Shown piece after piece: positions 46,026 to 54,841 of a stretch of DNA of 64,000 nucleotides (the first letter of the stretch is position 1; every line of letters begins with the position of its first letter). Source of the DNA: Mycolicibacterium insubricum (GTDB taxonomy: Bacteria; Actinomycetota; Actinomycetes; Mycobacteriales; Mycobacteriaceae). The stretch is from contig NZ_AP022618.1 of NCBI RefSeq assembly GCF_010731615.1, positions 186,001 through 250,000 of the forward strand, written 5' to 3'. Made by a program: the position numbers and the translations under genes. Under the pieces are notes generated by a model. That model did not search any database. It was not told the DNA's origin and was given only the letters and a program-made list of their open reading frames with translations.

Positions 46026-47171
46026 CTAAAGCGACCGAGCAATGATCTCCTTCATAATCTCGTTTGTCCCACCGTAGATCTTCTGAACGCGAGCATCGGC
46101 CCACATCCTGCCGATGGGATACTCGGTCATATAGCCGTAGCCGCCGTGGAGCTGCAAGCAGTCATCAAGGGCGACCATCGCACGCTCAGTAGTCCACCAC
46201 TTCGCCATCGCGACAGTGGGGATGTCGAGTTCACCGCGCAGATGGCGGGCGACGCAGTCGTCGATGAAAACGCGGCTGATATGGGCATCGGTGGCGACCT
46301 CGGCAAGTTTGAACTTGGTGTTTTGGAAGGCGAAGACAGGCTTGCCGAAGGCATGCCGATCCTTGGTGTATTCAACAGTGAACTCGAGCGCTGTTTCTAG
46401 TACTGTCACTGCACCAAGCGCAAGGATCAATCGCTCTTGGGGAAGTTGCTGCATCAACTGAATGAATCCCAGTCCTTCAGTCGTACCCAGGAGGTTCTCT
46501 ACGGGAATGTGCACGTCTTCGAAATAGAGCTCGGAGGTGTCCTGGCCGCGCTGACCGACCTTGTCCAACACCCGACCCCGCCGGAAGCCCGGCCGATCGC
46601 CTTCGACCAACACCAACGAGATTCCGTTAGCTCCGGCAGTCGGGTCGGTCTTGGCGACGACGATGATCAAGTCGGCCTGAGCGCCATTGGTGATGAATGT
46701 CTTGGAACCGTTGACAACGTATTCGTCTCCAACGCGCAGTGCCTTGGTCGTAACAGATTGGAGATCGGAGCCCGTGCCTGGCTCCGTCATCGCAATCGCG
46801 CCAACCATCTCACCAGTTGCCAGTCGGGGCAGAAAACGTTCCTTCTGCTCGTCGGTGCCATACTCGAGCAGGTAGTGGGCGACGATTCCGCTATGCAGCG
46901 CCGCACCCCATGCTGAATCACCGATGCGGGCCTGTTCCTCGATCAAGACCGCCTCATGGGCGAATGTTCCACCACCTCCGCCGTACTGTTCGGGGATTGA
47001 CATGCACAGCAACCCCAGATCACCCGCCCGGGTCCACAGGTCTCGATCCACGTGGTGCTGCTCGATGAAGCGGGCACTGTGCGGCGCGATCTCCTTCTCA
47101 CAGAACGTGCGCGCCAAATCGCGGAGTGCATCGAGGTCGTCGTCCATCCAGCTAGAGCGATTGGCTGCCAT
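46026..47171 (-). CDS. Acyl-CoA dehydrogenase, isovaleryl-CoA-dehydrogenase-like
   Basis: 381 residues from ATG 47171. FAD/substrate motifs: AIAMTEPGTGSDLQ, VVNGSKTFITNGAQAD, and LQLHGGYGYMTEYPI. The usual YEGT Glu is Gly (YGGTNEI), and QERLILALG carries a Glu at the isovaleryl-CoA dehydrogenase catalytic position, suggesting a branched substrate. It is divergent from a TetR gene with a double operator in the 138-bp gap. It resembles AtuD-like citronellyl-CoA dehydrogenases in type (inference). Confidence 0.88.
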   Translation of the reverse strand: MAANRSSWMDDDLDALRDLARTFCEKEIAPHSARFIEQHHVDRDLWTRAGDLGLLCMSIPEQYGGGGGTFAHEAVLIEEQARIGDSAWGAALHSGIVAHYLLEYGTDEQKERFLPRLATGEMVGAIAMTEPGTGSDLQSVTTKALRVGDEYVVNGSKTFITNGAQADLIIVVAKTDPTAGANGISLVLVEGDRPGFRRGRVLDKVGQRGQDTSELYFEDVHIPVENLLGTTEGLGFIQLMQQLPQERLILALGAVTVLETALEFTVEYTKDRHAFGKPVFAFQNTKFKLAEVATDAHISRVFIDDCVARHLRGELDIPTVAMAKWWTTERAMVALDDCLQLHGGYGYMTEYPIGRMWADARVQKIYGGTNEIMKEIIARSL

Positions 47172-47235
47172 TAGAGAGTCCTCACTGTTATTACTTGCGC
47201 ACCGATCCCGCAATGGGTCTCGCTACACGCTTATG

Positions 47236-47250
47236 GGTACATGGTGTACC
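47236..47250. promoter_or_regulatory. Operator-like inverted repeat, first copy
   Basis: GGTAC-N5-GTACC (GGTACA, TGG, TGTACC). It is the first of two such repeats between the divergent acyl-CoA dehydrogenase and TetR genes. Confidence 0.7.
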
Positions 47251-47262
47251 ACGAAACGGACA

Positions 47263-47283
47263 CTGGGTACAACACGTACCCAG
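47263..47283. promoter_or_regulatory. Operator-like inverted repeat, second copy
   Basis: CTGGGTAC, five bases AACAC, GTACCCAG: a perfect 8-5-8 palindrome containing the same GGTAC-N5-GTACC core. Its centre is 30 bp, about three helical turns, from the centre of the first copy. Confidence 0.75.
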
Positions 47284-47309
47284 AACTTTCCAGAGCGCGG
47301 GGCGCTACG

Positions 47310-48026
47310 GTGAGCATCGTGGAGCGAAAGCAATGGGCGGACACCACAGCGGGACGCCGTGCAACCAGTAAGTTGCCAGGCCGCGAACTACGTCGTGAAC
47401 AGATCATCGAAGCAGCGCTCAGCGCAATCGAAGACAACGGACCCCACGCACTCACCGGCCAGATCGCAGACAAGGCCGGTTTAGTCCGCACGCACTTTTA
47501 CCGCCACTTCGCAAGTAAAGAAGAACTCGATCTGGCCGTCGCCCGCCACGTCCACCGCGAACTCACTGCAAAGATTCGCCTAACTCTGGATGTGCAGGGA
47601 TCACCGCTAGACGTGATTCGCGCGCCGGTCACACAGCACGTCATATGGGCTGACGAACACCCCAACCTCTATCGGTTCTTGGTGAACCGACACTATCGGC
47701 GCAGCACCGAGAAAACCTCGCCCGGCACCAGTGCATTCGCCTCCGAACTCGCCGTCGCGGGTGCCCGTTACTTTCCTCGCTACGGCGAGGACTCAGAGGC
47801 GGCAGACCGCAATGTCGCCGCCATCATGGGCCTGATGGACGCTTCGGTCCTATGGTGGCTGGACCATCGCGACTCCACTCGTGACGAACTCGTCGTTCGA
47901 TTGACACGGCAAACCTGGTTGATAATCAATGACAGGCTGCAGGAACTGGGATTCCAGCTTGATCCCCACTTACCACTCTGCGAACCGAAAACCTCATCAG
48001 GTACAACTCGAGCCTCCCCACGCTAA
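47310..48026 (+). CDS. TetR-family regulator of the adjacent acyl-CoA dehydrogenase
   Basis: 238 residues from GTG 47310. HTH: RREQIIEAALSAIEDNG, QIADKAGLVRTHFYRHFASKEELD. The C-terminal part is a helical ligand domain with a C-terminal polar tail. The frame extends back to an ATG at 47241, but that codon is part of the first operator repeat and no ribosome site precedes it. The two GGTAC-N5-GTACC repeats upstream suggest autorepression and control of the divergent dehydrogenase. Confidence 0.85.
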   Translation: MSIVERKQWADTTAGRRATSKLPGRELRREQIIEAALSAIEDNGPHALTGQIADKAGLVRTHFYRHFASKEELDLAVARHVHRELTAKIRLTLDVQGSPLDVIRAPVTQHVIWADEHPNLYRFLVNRHYRRSTEKTSPGTSAFASELAVAGARYFPRYGEDSEAADRNVAAIMGLMDASVLWWLDHRDSTRDELVVRLTRQTWLIINDRLQELGFQLDPHLPLCEPKTSSGTTRASPR

Positions 48027-48049
48027 ACCCTCCGTCTTAGACACCGCCA

Positions 48050-48850
48050 TCAACGATGATTGCGTTGGCGCCGCTCACCAACGCCGCGCATCAACGCGAA
48101 AGCTTTCAACCCGAGCGACGGCGCAGCATCGCTAGTGCGCGCAACTACGCCGCGCCACCGAGGAACTACCCGGAATATCTGGCGACTCTCCAGCAACTCG
48201 AGTCCTGCGCGGGCCACGGCCGCCGCATCCATTGGACGAGGTCCGGCGAACAGTAGCGCCGCCCCAGGGTCGGCGACTCGGTCGGTGACCATTTTCGTAC
48301 TCACCACGTCGGGGCATAGCGCCCGGGCACGGATTTGCAATCCCGCATGGTCAAGATCGCCTTGCAGCGATGTGGTGAACGACAATACGGCGGCTTTAGT
48401 GGCTGCGTACATCGCGAGTCCAGGGATGGGGGCCAGAGCCGAGAGCGACGCGATGTTGAGGATCGCACCCCCACCTGCGCCCATGGCGGCAACTGCCGCG
48501 TGTGACCCGGCAACGACACCTCGTACATTTACATCGAGGATCGACGCAATCTCGGCATCGCTGTGACTCCAGCTGTTACCCGCGATTAGGATCCCAGCGT
48601 TGTTTACCCACACCGCCAGAGGGCCAGCGGCTAAAGCCTGAGCAGCGACTTCCCGATGACCCGACGGATCTCGTACGTCGTGCGTGGCGCTCCAAGCGCC
48701 ACCGCCGACCTCGGTGGCAGCGCGCTCCGCCGCGTCGCCATCGACATCCGTGAGCAAAACCTTGTGACCGGCAGCGGCGAGTTGTCTCGCGATCTCCAGA
48801 CCAATCCCTCGACCTGCTCCTGTGACGACGGCTGTTGATGGTTCTAGCAT
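48050..48850 (-). CDS. Short-chain dehydrogenase/reductase
   Basis: 266 residues from ATG 48850 (AAAGGA five bases upstream). Classical SDR: TAVVTGAGRGIGLEIA (cofactor loop), VWVNNAGI, catalytic Ser in NIASLSALAP and YAATK. DVDGDAAERA after beta-2 suggests NAD preference. A 30-residue basic tail follows. It may oxidise a secondary alcohol to the ketone that feeds the BVMOs. Convergent with the TetR gene. Confidence 0.88.
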   Translation of the reverse strand: MLEPSTAVVTGAGRGIGLEIARQLAAAGHKVLLTDVDGDAAERAATEVGGGAWSATHDVRDPSGHREVAAQALAAGPLAVWVNNAGILIAGNSWSHSDAEIASILDVNVRGVVAGSHAAVAAMGAGGGAILNIASLSALAPIPGLAMYAATKAAVLSFTTSLQGDLDHAGLQIRARALCPDVVSTKMVTDRVADPGAALLFAGPRPMDAAAVARAGLELLESRQIFRVVPRWRGVVARTSDAAPSLGLKAFALMRGVGERRQRNHR

Positions 48851-49013
48851 GACCATCCTTTCCGGCAGTTTGCGTAGGTTTGCCGACTACGGTTCGCCGG
48901 GGTTTGTTGAGGATCTCCGAGGCCACTTGGAGGACTGCGTCGATTCTGCCGGCGCCCTGTGAGGGCGATGTGCTCGGCCAAGCACTCAAAAGTCTCGTGG
49001 AATGACCTAGATA

Positions 49014-50471
49014 TCATCGGCGACACAACGTAATAGGTAGGCCGTCGACAGGGACAGGCAGGGACGTATTGTCCCACCGAACGCGGTAGCCGTCATCCAG
49101 ACTCCAGGTGAATTCCCGCAGCATCTCGTGCAGTATTGCCTTCACCTCCAAGGTGCCGAAGTGCATCCCGATGCACTTGTGCGCGCCTCCTCCGAACGGA
49201 AGCCAGGCGAAGCGGTGGGCGTGATCCTCGCGCCGTGGCGGCTCGAATCGCGTTGGGTCAAACCGGTCCGGCTCGGTCCACACTGTGGGCGCAAAGTGGT
49301 TGACCGCAGGCGTGATGGCGACAAGCACTCCGGAGGGGACGTAGTAGCCATCAATTGCGGTGTCGGTCACCGTCTTACGCATAACCAACGGTACCGGTGC
49401 AACTAGTCTGAGCGACTCCTTGATGACCAAGTCCATCGCCGTGAGCCCCTCCAGGTCCTCAATGTCCGGCAGATCGTCGCCTAGACGGTCAGACTCAGCA
49501 CGAAGTCGATCCTGCCATTCAGGATTCTTCGCCAAGAAGTACGCCACAGCGGCAGTGGTGATCGTTGACGTGTCATGAGCGGCCATCATCAGAAAGATCA
49601 TGTGATTTATGATGTCCGCATCAGTGAAGCGTTCGCCGTCCTCGGCGCGCGCCTCACATAGCGCGGCGAATAAATCATCATTCTGCCCCGAGCGTGCCGC
49701 CGGTAAGTGCCGGGCGAAGTACGCCTCCAGCAACCGGCGACCGCGCACTCCGGCGCGGTACCGCGTCCCGGGCAGAGGAGCACGCACGATCGCACTGGCA
49801 GCGCGGACGGTTGCTACAAAGGCTCGATTTACTGAACGGCTGTCCTCTTTCCCGCGGCCGCCCATGAACACATCGGTTGCCACGTTGAGCGTCAAATCCT
49901 TCAACAGGGGATACAAGCGGACACCCGAACCGGTCGGCCACTTCGGTACGCTAGAACGAACCGATGGCCCGACCTGCTTGACATAACCGGTTAGTCGCGG
50001 ACGTGTGAACGCCTCCTGCATGATTCGCCGATGCATCAGATGCTCATCGAAGCTCATCAGCATCAGCCCCCGATGAAAGAACGCATCGATGAGAAAACCC
50101 CAACCATCTTGCGAGAAAGCCTTGGCTTTGGTGGTGAGTGCTTCTTGAGTTGCCTGCGGTCCCGCAATGACGACCATCTTGGTGCCAAACGCCCCCATCC
50201 ACGAGACCGAACCAAATCTCTCGTACCGCTCTCTACTGAGGTCAGAGCCGAAGCGAATGTAGTCCAGTGTGTGGCCAACGAGAGGCAATCCCTGATCGCC
50301 GATAACTGGCTTCAATCCGCTACCTGTCGGCGGCGCGGCAAGTTCGCGAACCGGCCATCGTCGACTCACCTCCTGGATAGCGCGCTCGACGCGCTGCGGG
50401 AGGGGATTCAGTAGTACCGACGACAGACGGTCACGGGACTTGCTTGCCGAACCGGACGGCGATTTGGTCAT
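49014..50471 (-). CDS. Cytochrome P450 (CYP136-like)
   Basis: 485 residues from ATG 50471 (AAGGGGG seven bases upstream). I-helix MMAAHDTSTITTAAV, ExxR in KESLRLVAPVPLVMRK, heme loop FGGGAHKCIGMHF (Cys near residue 432). N-terminal part has no membrane anchor. The overall pattern is closest to mycobacterial CYP136-type enzymes; this assignment is by eye. No ferredoxin gene is adjacent, so it may borrow the CYP153 partner. Codirectional with the SDR gene (~160 bp) and downstream of the BVMO genes. Confidence 0.87.
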   Translation of the reverse strand: MTKSPSGSASKSRDRLSSVLLNPLPQRVERAIQEVSRRWPVRELAAPPTGSGLKPVIGDQGLPLVGHTLDYIRFGSDLSRERYERFGSVSWMGAFGTKMVVIAGPQATQEALTTKAKAFSQDGWGFLIDAFFHRGLMLMSFDEHLMHRRIMQEAFTRPRLTGYVKQVGPSVRSSVPKWPTGSGVRLYPLLKDLTLNVATDVFMGGRGKEDSRSVNRAFVATVRAASAIVRAPLPGTRYRAGVRGRRLLEAYFARHLPAARSGQNDDLFAALCEARAEDGERFTDADIINHMIFLMMAAHDTSTITTAAVAYFLAKNPEWQDRLRAESDRLGDDLPDIEDLEGLTAMDLVIKESLRLVAPVPLVMRKTVTDTAIDGYYVPSGVLVAITPAVNHFAPTVWTEPDRFDPTRFEPPRREDHAHRFAWLPFGGGAHKCIGMHFGTLEVKAILHEMLREFTWSLDDGYRVRWDNTSLPVPVDGLPITLCRR

Positions 50472-50625
50472 CGAGTGCCCCCTTGATGTTGTTTCTCGCA
50501 TTATCGGAAGGATTTCACCCATCGTTTACACCGGTGACCACCCTGTCAACGGCGATCACAGTTGCCGCTCGAATGTCAGCGACTCCCCGCCGTCCTCGGA
50601 TACCCGTCACTGAACAGAGCCGCCA

Positions 50626-52230
50626 CTAGTCGACGCTATCGGCCCCGCTGGGGGCATAGGGCATGTCGGCCAGATGGGTGTTGGCCGGCTCGGGTGTCCC
50701 CCTGCGCGACGAGTTCGCGGGCGCGGGACGCGACAGGACGTAAGCGCGCCGCTTCGGCCTGCGCGCACGAAGGCGATACAGGAAGGTCGGGCTGGGCCAG
50801 TTGGTGGATATCGAACCGCGCGCCGAGCGATACCAGCTCGTGCACATAGTCCACACGGATTTGTCCAGGCGGCGACCCAACCGGTCGTTGAAGCGCTTCT
50901 CCACGTCGGCACGCACCTCGATGACACTTCGCGGATGGGCACGGAGAACCTTCATCAACCTGACGATGTGTCGGGCCTGCGACTCGAGCATGTAGACAAT
51001 CGACCCGGATCCCACGTTGGTGTTCGGCCCGTACATCATGAGGAAATTCGGGAAATCTGGCACCGACAGGCCGTAGTAGGCGTGCGCGCCATCTGCCCAC
51101 ACGTCCGACAATGTTCGGTCCGAACGGCCGTGGACCTCCATCGGGGAAAGAAACTCGGTGGCACTAAAGCCGGTGCCGTAGATGATGACGTCGGCGGCAT
51201 GGAATTCGCCGTCCACCGTGCGAATTCCGCCGGGTTCTACTGCCTCAATATCGTCGGTCACCAGTGCGACGTTGGGACGGGCGAGTGCGGGGTAGTAGTC
51301 GCTGGAGAACAGGATCCTCTTGCATCCGGGCGCATAGTCCGGTGTCAGTTGGGAACGCAGCCGCGCGTCGTGCACCTGGCGACCTAGGTGCCTGAGGGCG
51401 ACGCCGCCAAGGACTCGCGCCACTGGCTTCGCATCGACGAGTGCCAACGCCAAGAACTCGAATATCGTCCAGATCATCAGACGTTCGCTGAGCCGCAGAA
51501 TGGGTAACTTGCGCAGCAGTTGGTGATGCCGCCCACCGTACTGACGATCGAATTTGGGCAGCACCCATGGGGCTGACCGTTGGAAAACATCCAAGTGCGC
51601 GGCGCATGCAGCGACCACCGGGACGAATTGCACCGCACTTGCGCCAGTGCCGACGACCGCAATGCGCTTGCCGCTGAGATTCAGATCGTGGTCCCAATTG
51701 GCGGAATGAAACGACGGGCCCGCGAACCCCGACATTCCAGGAATGTTCGGGATCGAAGGGCGCGACAGCTGTCCCACGGCCGAAATGACGACATCACACT
51801 CCAATTCTTCGTTGGAAGTCGTGGTCAGACGCCATGTGTTCGAGCGCTCATCGAAGGCTGCCTTGGCGACTTCGGTCTTCGTCCGAAGGAGGGGCAGCAA
51901 TCCACTTTCGTCGACGACGCGGCGAAGGTAGGCGAGGATGTCGCGTTGTTCCGCGTAACGCCGGCCCCACGTGGGATTTGGCGCCGAGGAGATCGAGTAC
52001 AGCTGCGACGGGACATCACAGGCAGCCCCCGGGTAGGTGTTCTCCCGCCAGACTCCCCCGACACCATCGCCCTTTTCGACGATGAGGACCCTGTCGAACC
52101 CCGCGCGTGTGAGGCGGAGTGCCAGGGTAATTCCGGCGAAGCCGGCGCCGATGATGACGATCGAGGGGTTACCAGGGGGATTGTCCTGGGTTTGTTCAAG
52201 TTTCACGGGTTTCATCGTTAGCTCATACAA
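50626..52230 (-). CDS. Baeyer-Villiger monooxygenase 1
   Basis: 534 residues. FAD motif IVIIGAGFAGITLALRL near residue 25, BVMO fingerprint F-x-G-x3-H-x3-W-D in FAGPSFHSANWDHD, and NADPH motif AVVGTGASAVQ. It inserts oxygen next to a ketone, using NADPH and O2. The C-terminal ~50 residues are Arg/Pro-rich and beyond the fold. Start ATG 52230 has GAAGG at 4 nt; an internal ATG (52215) is possible. Third BVMO of the locus, 47 bp after the HSL-esterase gene. Confidence 0.9.
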   Translation of the reverse strand: MYELTMKPVKLEQTQDNPPGNPSIVIIGAGFAGITLALRLTRAGFDRVLIVEKGDGVGGVWRENTYPGAACDVPSQLYSISSAPNPTWGRRYAEQRDILAYLRRVVDESGLLPLLRTKTEVAKAAFDERSNTWRLTTTSNEELECDVVISAVGQLSRPSIPNIPGMSGFAGPSFHSANWDHDLNLSGKRIAVVGTGASAVQFVPVVAACAAHLDVFQRSAPWVLPKFDRQYGGRHHQLLRKLPILRLSERLMIWTIFEFLALALVDAKPVARVLGGVALRHLGRQVHDARLRSQLTPDYAPGCKRILFSSDYYPALARPNVALVTDDIEAVEPGGIRTVDGEFHAADVIIYGTGFSATEFLSPMEVHGRSDRTLSDVWADGAHAYYGLSVPDFPNFLMMYGPNTNVGSGSIVYMLESQARHIVRLMKVLRAHPRSVIEVRADVEKRFNDRLGRRLDKSVWTMCTSWYRSARGSISTNWPSPTFLYRLRARRPKRRAYVLSRPAPANSSRRGTPEPANTHLADMPYAPSGADSVD

Positions 52231-52277
52231 CCTTCGTGCTGGGGCGCCTCGTGGTCAAGGCGTGCGCAGGGACGCTG

Positions 52278-53240
52278 TCAACGGACGGTGGCCGAAGTAG
52301 CCAAGAACTCGCCACCGAGCCTGAGGGCCTCACGCGCTTCGGGCAATAGGCGAAACATCGCCTGGAAGACATGGATCTGGCCGCGGAAAACTTGCAACTG
52401 CGAGGAGACCCCTGCAGTCTGCAGACGTTTGGCAAAGACTCTGGAGTCGTCGAGCAACATCTCTCGTCCGCCGACCTGAATCAAAGTTGGTGGCATGTCC
52501 GTGAGATCAGCGTCGAGCACGCTTATCCTCGGGTCGGCTGGATCGGCGCCCGCCACGTACAGACCCATTGTTCTCGACGCAGAGATGGCGGACGCAAAGG
52601 GGTCCCGTCTGCGCAGATCACGGTCCATCGCAAGTTGACATGTCAAATCCAGCACCGGCGACATCAGCAGCATGGCATCCGGCGTCGGCAGTCGATGTTC
52701 CCGAGCGCCAAGCGCCGTCGCCGCAGCAAGCTGGCCGCCTGCGGAATCTCCGGCGAGCGCCACCGTGCCAGAAGACGCGGTGATCGCGCTTCCCTCTGTC
52801 AACCATCGATAAGCGATCAGTGCATCATCTGCGGCCGCCGGGAAGGGATATTTCGGGACCAATCGATAGCGCACGGCAAATACCGGCCTGCGGGCGGCCG
52901 CGGACAGTTCGCTGATGAGGCCACGGTGGGTCTCGGGAGAGCACATAGAAAATGCGCCGCCGTGTATATAAAGAATCGGCGGAGCATCCGAGGCCACGTT
53001 GGCCGCCTTGACCCAGTCGCCTCGCACACGTTCACCGGCGAAGGGCGTGTCTACCTTCTCGACACTGATTGCGCGCCTTGGCCGCGACACCACGAGTGTT
53101 CCCCGTAGCACGCGGTCCATGACCGCGAAGCCATGCTCGTTGGCCGGAATCACCTGCGTGAGAGGTCGAAGAACGCGTCGCGCCGTTGCCGCGACCAGGT
53201 GGCTCGCCATGCTCGGATTCGGCCTGGCAGGTGAACTCAT
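52278..53240 (-). CDS. HSL-family alpha/beta-hydrolase (esterase/lipase)
   Basis: 320 residues from ATG 53240. Hormone-sensitive-lipase family motifs: ILYIHGGAFSM (HGG oxyanion), LAGDSAGGQLAAA (Ser nucleophile), acid in the DSRVFAKRL region, and His in GQIHVFQ. Its ATG overlaps the stop of BVMO 2 (ATGA), so it is made together with it. It is the natural candidate to open the ester or lactone made by the BVMOs. Confidence 0.9.
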   Translation of the reverse strand: MSSPARPNPSMASHLVAATARRVLRPLTQVIPANEHGFAVMDRVLRGTLVVSRPRRAISVEKVDTPFAGERVRGDWVKAANVASDAPPILYIHGGAFSMCSPETHRGLISELSAAARRPVFAVRYRLVPKYPFPAAADDALIAYRWLTEGSAITASSGTVALAGDSAGGQLAAATALGAREHRLPTPDAMLLMSPVLDLTCQLAMDRDLRRRDPFASAISASRTMGLYVAGADPADPRISVLDADLTDMPPTLIQVGGREMLLDDSRVFAKRLQTAGVSSQLQVFRGQIHVFQAMFRLLPEAREALRLGGEFLATSATVR

Positions 53241-54841
53241 CCGGCGGTGACCACCTTCTGTGGGGCAGTGTCCGCCTTTTTCGCCGGTCGTCGTTCGAAA
53301 CGGTAGTCGGCCAGGTCGAATCGTCGACTGCGCCAGATCGACTCGACCGTCGTCGTCGGACGCAGAGGCACGTCCCCATGCTTGTCGAAGTAATAGCTGT
53401 TCGCGCCCGCGCAGCTGTCCTGCCAGAAGACCTGCGTATGCCGCCGTGCCAGCATCTCCGCGAAGAAGCGTTGATTCGCCTCCTCGCGTACCTCGACGTA
53501 GTTCGAGCCGGCCGTCCTGGCCTGCCGGAGGCAACGGAGAATGTGACCCGCCTGTGCCTCGATGAGTGCGAAGTAGGACGAGCCGTTGTATCCGTACGGG
53601 CCAAACACTGAGAAATGGTTCGGGAATCCTGGCACGCTGACGCCCTCATATGCCTGGAGTCGGTTCTCGTCCCACCACTGTGCCTGGTCTCGGCCGGCGA
53701 CACCTCTGAGCGAGTAGGTGGGCATGCTGTCCGATTCCATGACCTTGAATCCCGTTGCCAGCACGAGCACGTCGATCTCGTGTCTGGCGCCATCGGCCGT
53801 AATTACCGCGGTTTCATCCACCCGGGTGATGGGGTTGGTTTCAAGATGGACGTTGCCGCGGTTGAACGTCTTGAGATATTCGTTGTGAAAGCTTGGCCGC
53901 TTGCAGCCCAGCGCGTAGCGCGGTGTCAGCTTATCCCGAACGACCGGGTCTGTGACCTGCCGACGCATGTAGCTGATCGCTGCACGCTCGATCGCCGACG
54001 CCAGCGGTATGGCGGTATGGAAGTGCGCTGCGACGGGAAAGGTGAGTTCGACAAACGCCTGGCTGGCTGCCCGCGCGGCGATCTGCGCTCCGGGTGCGAG
54101 CCGGAGAAGAGCACTCAGCGGGCGGGGCACCGCGAAGTCGAATTTCGGTAGACACCATATCGGGGTGCGCTGAAAGACGGTGAGTGTGTCCACGTCCTTG
54201 GCTATCGAGGGGATCAGTTGCACCGCCGAGGCGCCCGTCCCGATGACGGCGACCCTCTTTCCGGTGAGGGTCTGCTGGTGGTCCCAGCGCGACGTGTGCA
54301 TCGTGACCCCGCCGAAGTCCCCGACCCCCGGTATGTCCGGCGTTTTTGGTCGCGTGAGAACCCCGGAGGCATTGATGACGAACCTGGCTGTCAGTTCCTC
54401 ATCTGTCGAGGTGAACAAACGCCACAATGTCGATTCTTCGTCGAACTCAGCCCTCACAACCGTGACTCCGAAGCGGATGCGCGACGCGAGGCCATATTTT
54501 TCCACGCAATGCTTCGCGTAGTTCTTCAGTTCGATCCCCGGCGCATAGGTACGTGACCACGACGGGCGTTTCTCAAAGGAGAATTGGTAACTATATGACG
54601 GAATGTCTACTGCAATCCCCGGGTAGGTATTCCAGTACCAGGTTCCACCCACCCCTTGGGCCTCATCAACGATGAGGAAGTCTGAGAAACCTTCCTTCAG
54701 CAGCTTGATGCCCACCCCGATCCCGGAGAATCCAGCTCCGATGACCAATATCTCGTGGGTGGGGACCTCGTGGGTGGGGACCTCGTACGTAGAGGCTCCG
54801 GAGGTGGGGGCATTCTCGTCGCCCGCGACATGGACACTCAA
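53237..54841 (-). CDS. Baeyer-Villiger monooxygenase 2
   Basis: 534 residues. FAD motif LVIGAGFSGIGVGIKLL, fingerprint FGGVTMHTSRWDHQ, NADPH motif AVIGTGASAVQLI. Start is TTG 54841, overlapping the stop of BVMO 3; a better start is not seen. The N-terminus contains a tandem 5-residue duplication (EVPTHEVPTHE) encoded by a 15-bp DNA repeat before the FAD fold begins. Coupled with BVMO 3 upstream and the esterase downstream. Confidence 0.9.
   Translation of the reverse strand: MSVHVAGDENAPTSGASTYEVPTHEVPTHEILVIGAGFSGIGVGIKLLKEGFSDFLIVDEAQGVGGTWYWNTYPGIAVDIPSYSYQFSFEKRPSWSRTYAPGIELKNYAKHCVEKYGLASRIRFGVTVVRAEFDEESTLWRLFTSTDEELTARFVINASGVLTRPKTPDIPGVGDFGGVTMHTSRWDHQQTLTGKRVAVIGTGASAVQLIPSIAKDVDTLTVFQRTPIWCLPKFDFAVPRPLSALLRLAPGAQIAARAASQAFVELTFPVAAHFHTAIPLASAIERAAISYMRRQVTDPVVRDKLTPRYALGCKRPSFHNEYLKTFNRGNVHLETNPITRVDETAVITADGARHEIDVLVLATGFKVMESDSMPTYSLRGVAGRDQAQWWDENRLQAYEGVSVPGFPNHFSVFGPYGYNGSSYFALIEAQAGHILRCLRQARTAGSNYVEVREEANQRFFAEMLARRHTQVFWQDSCAGANSYYFDKHGDVPLRPTTTVESIWRSRRFDLADYRFERRPAKKADTAPQKVVTAG
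54752..54781 (-). repeat. Tandem 15-bp duplication inside the BVMO 2 gene
   Basis: The unit CTCGTGGGTGGGGAC (plus strand) occurs twice in a row and a third partial copy follows. It keeps the frame and adds VPTHE per unit. Confidence 0.85.

Noticed and set aside
47241..47309. ATG 47241 as start of the TetR gene
   Set aside because: The codon is inside the first operator repeat and has no ribosome site; GTG 47310 fits better.
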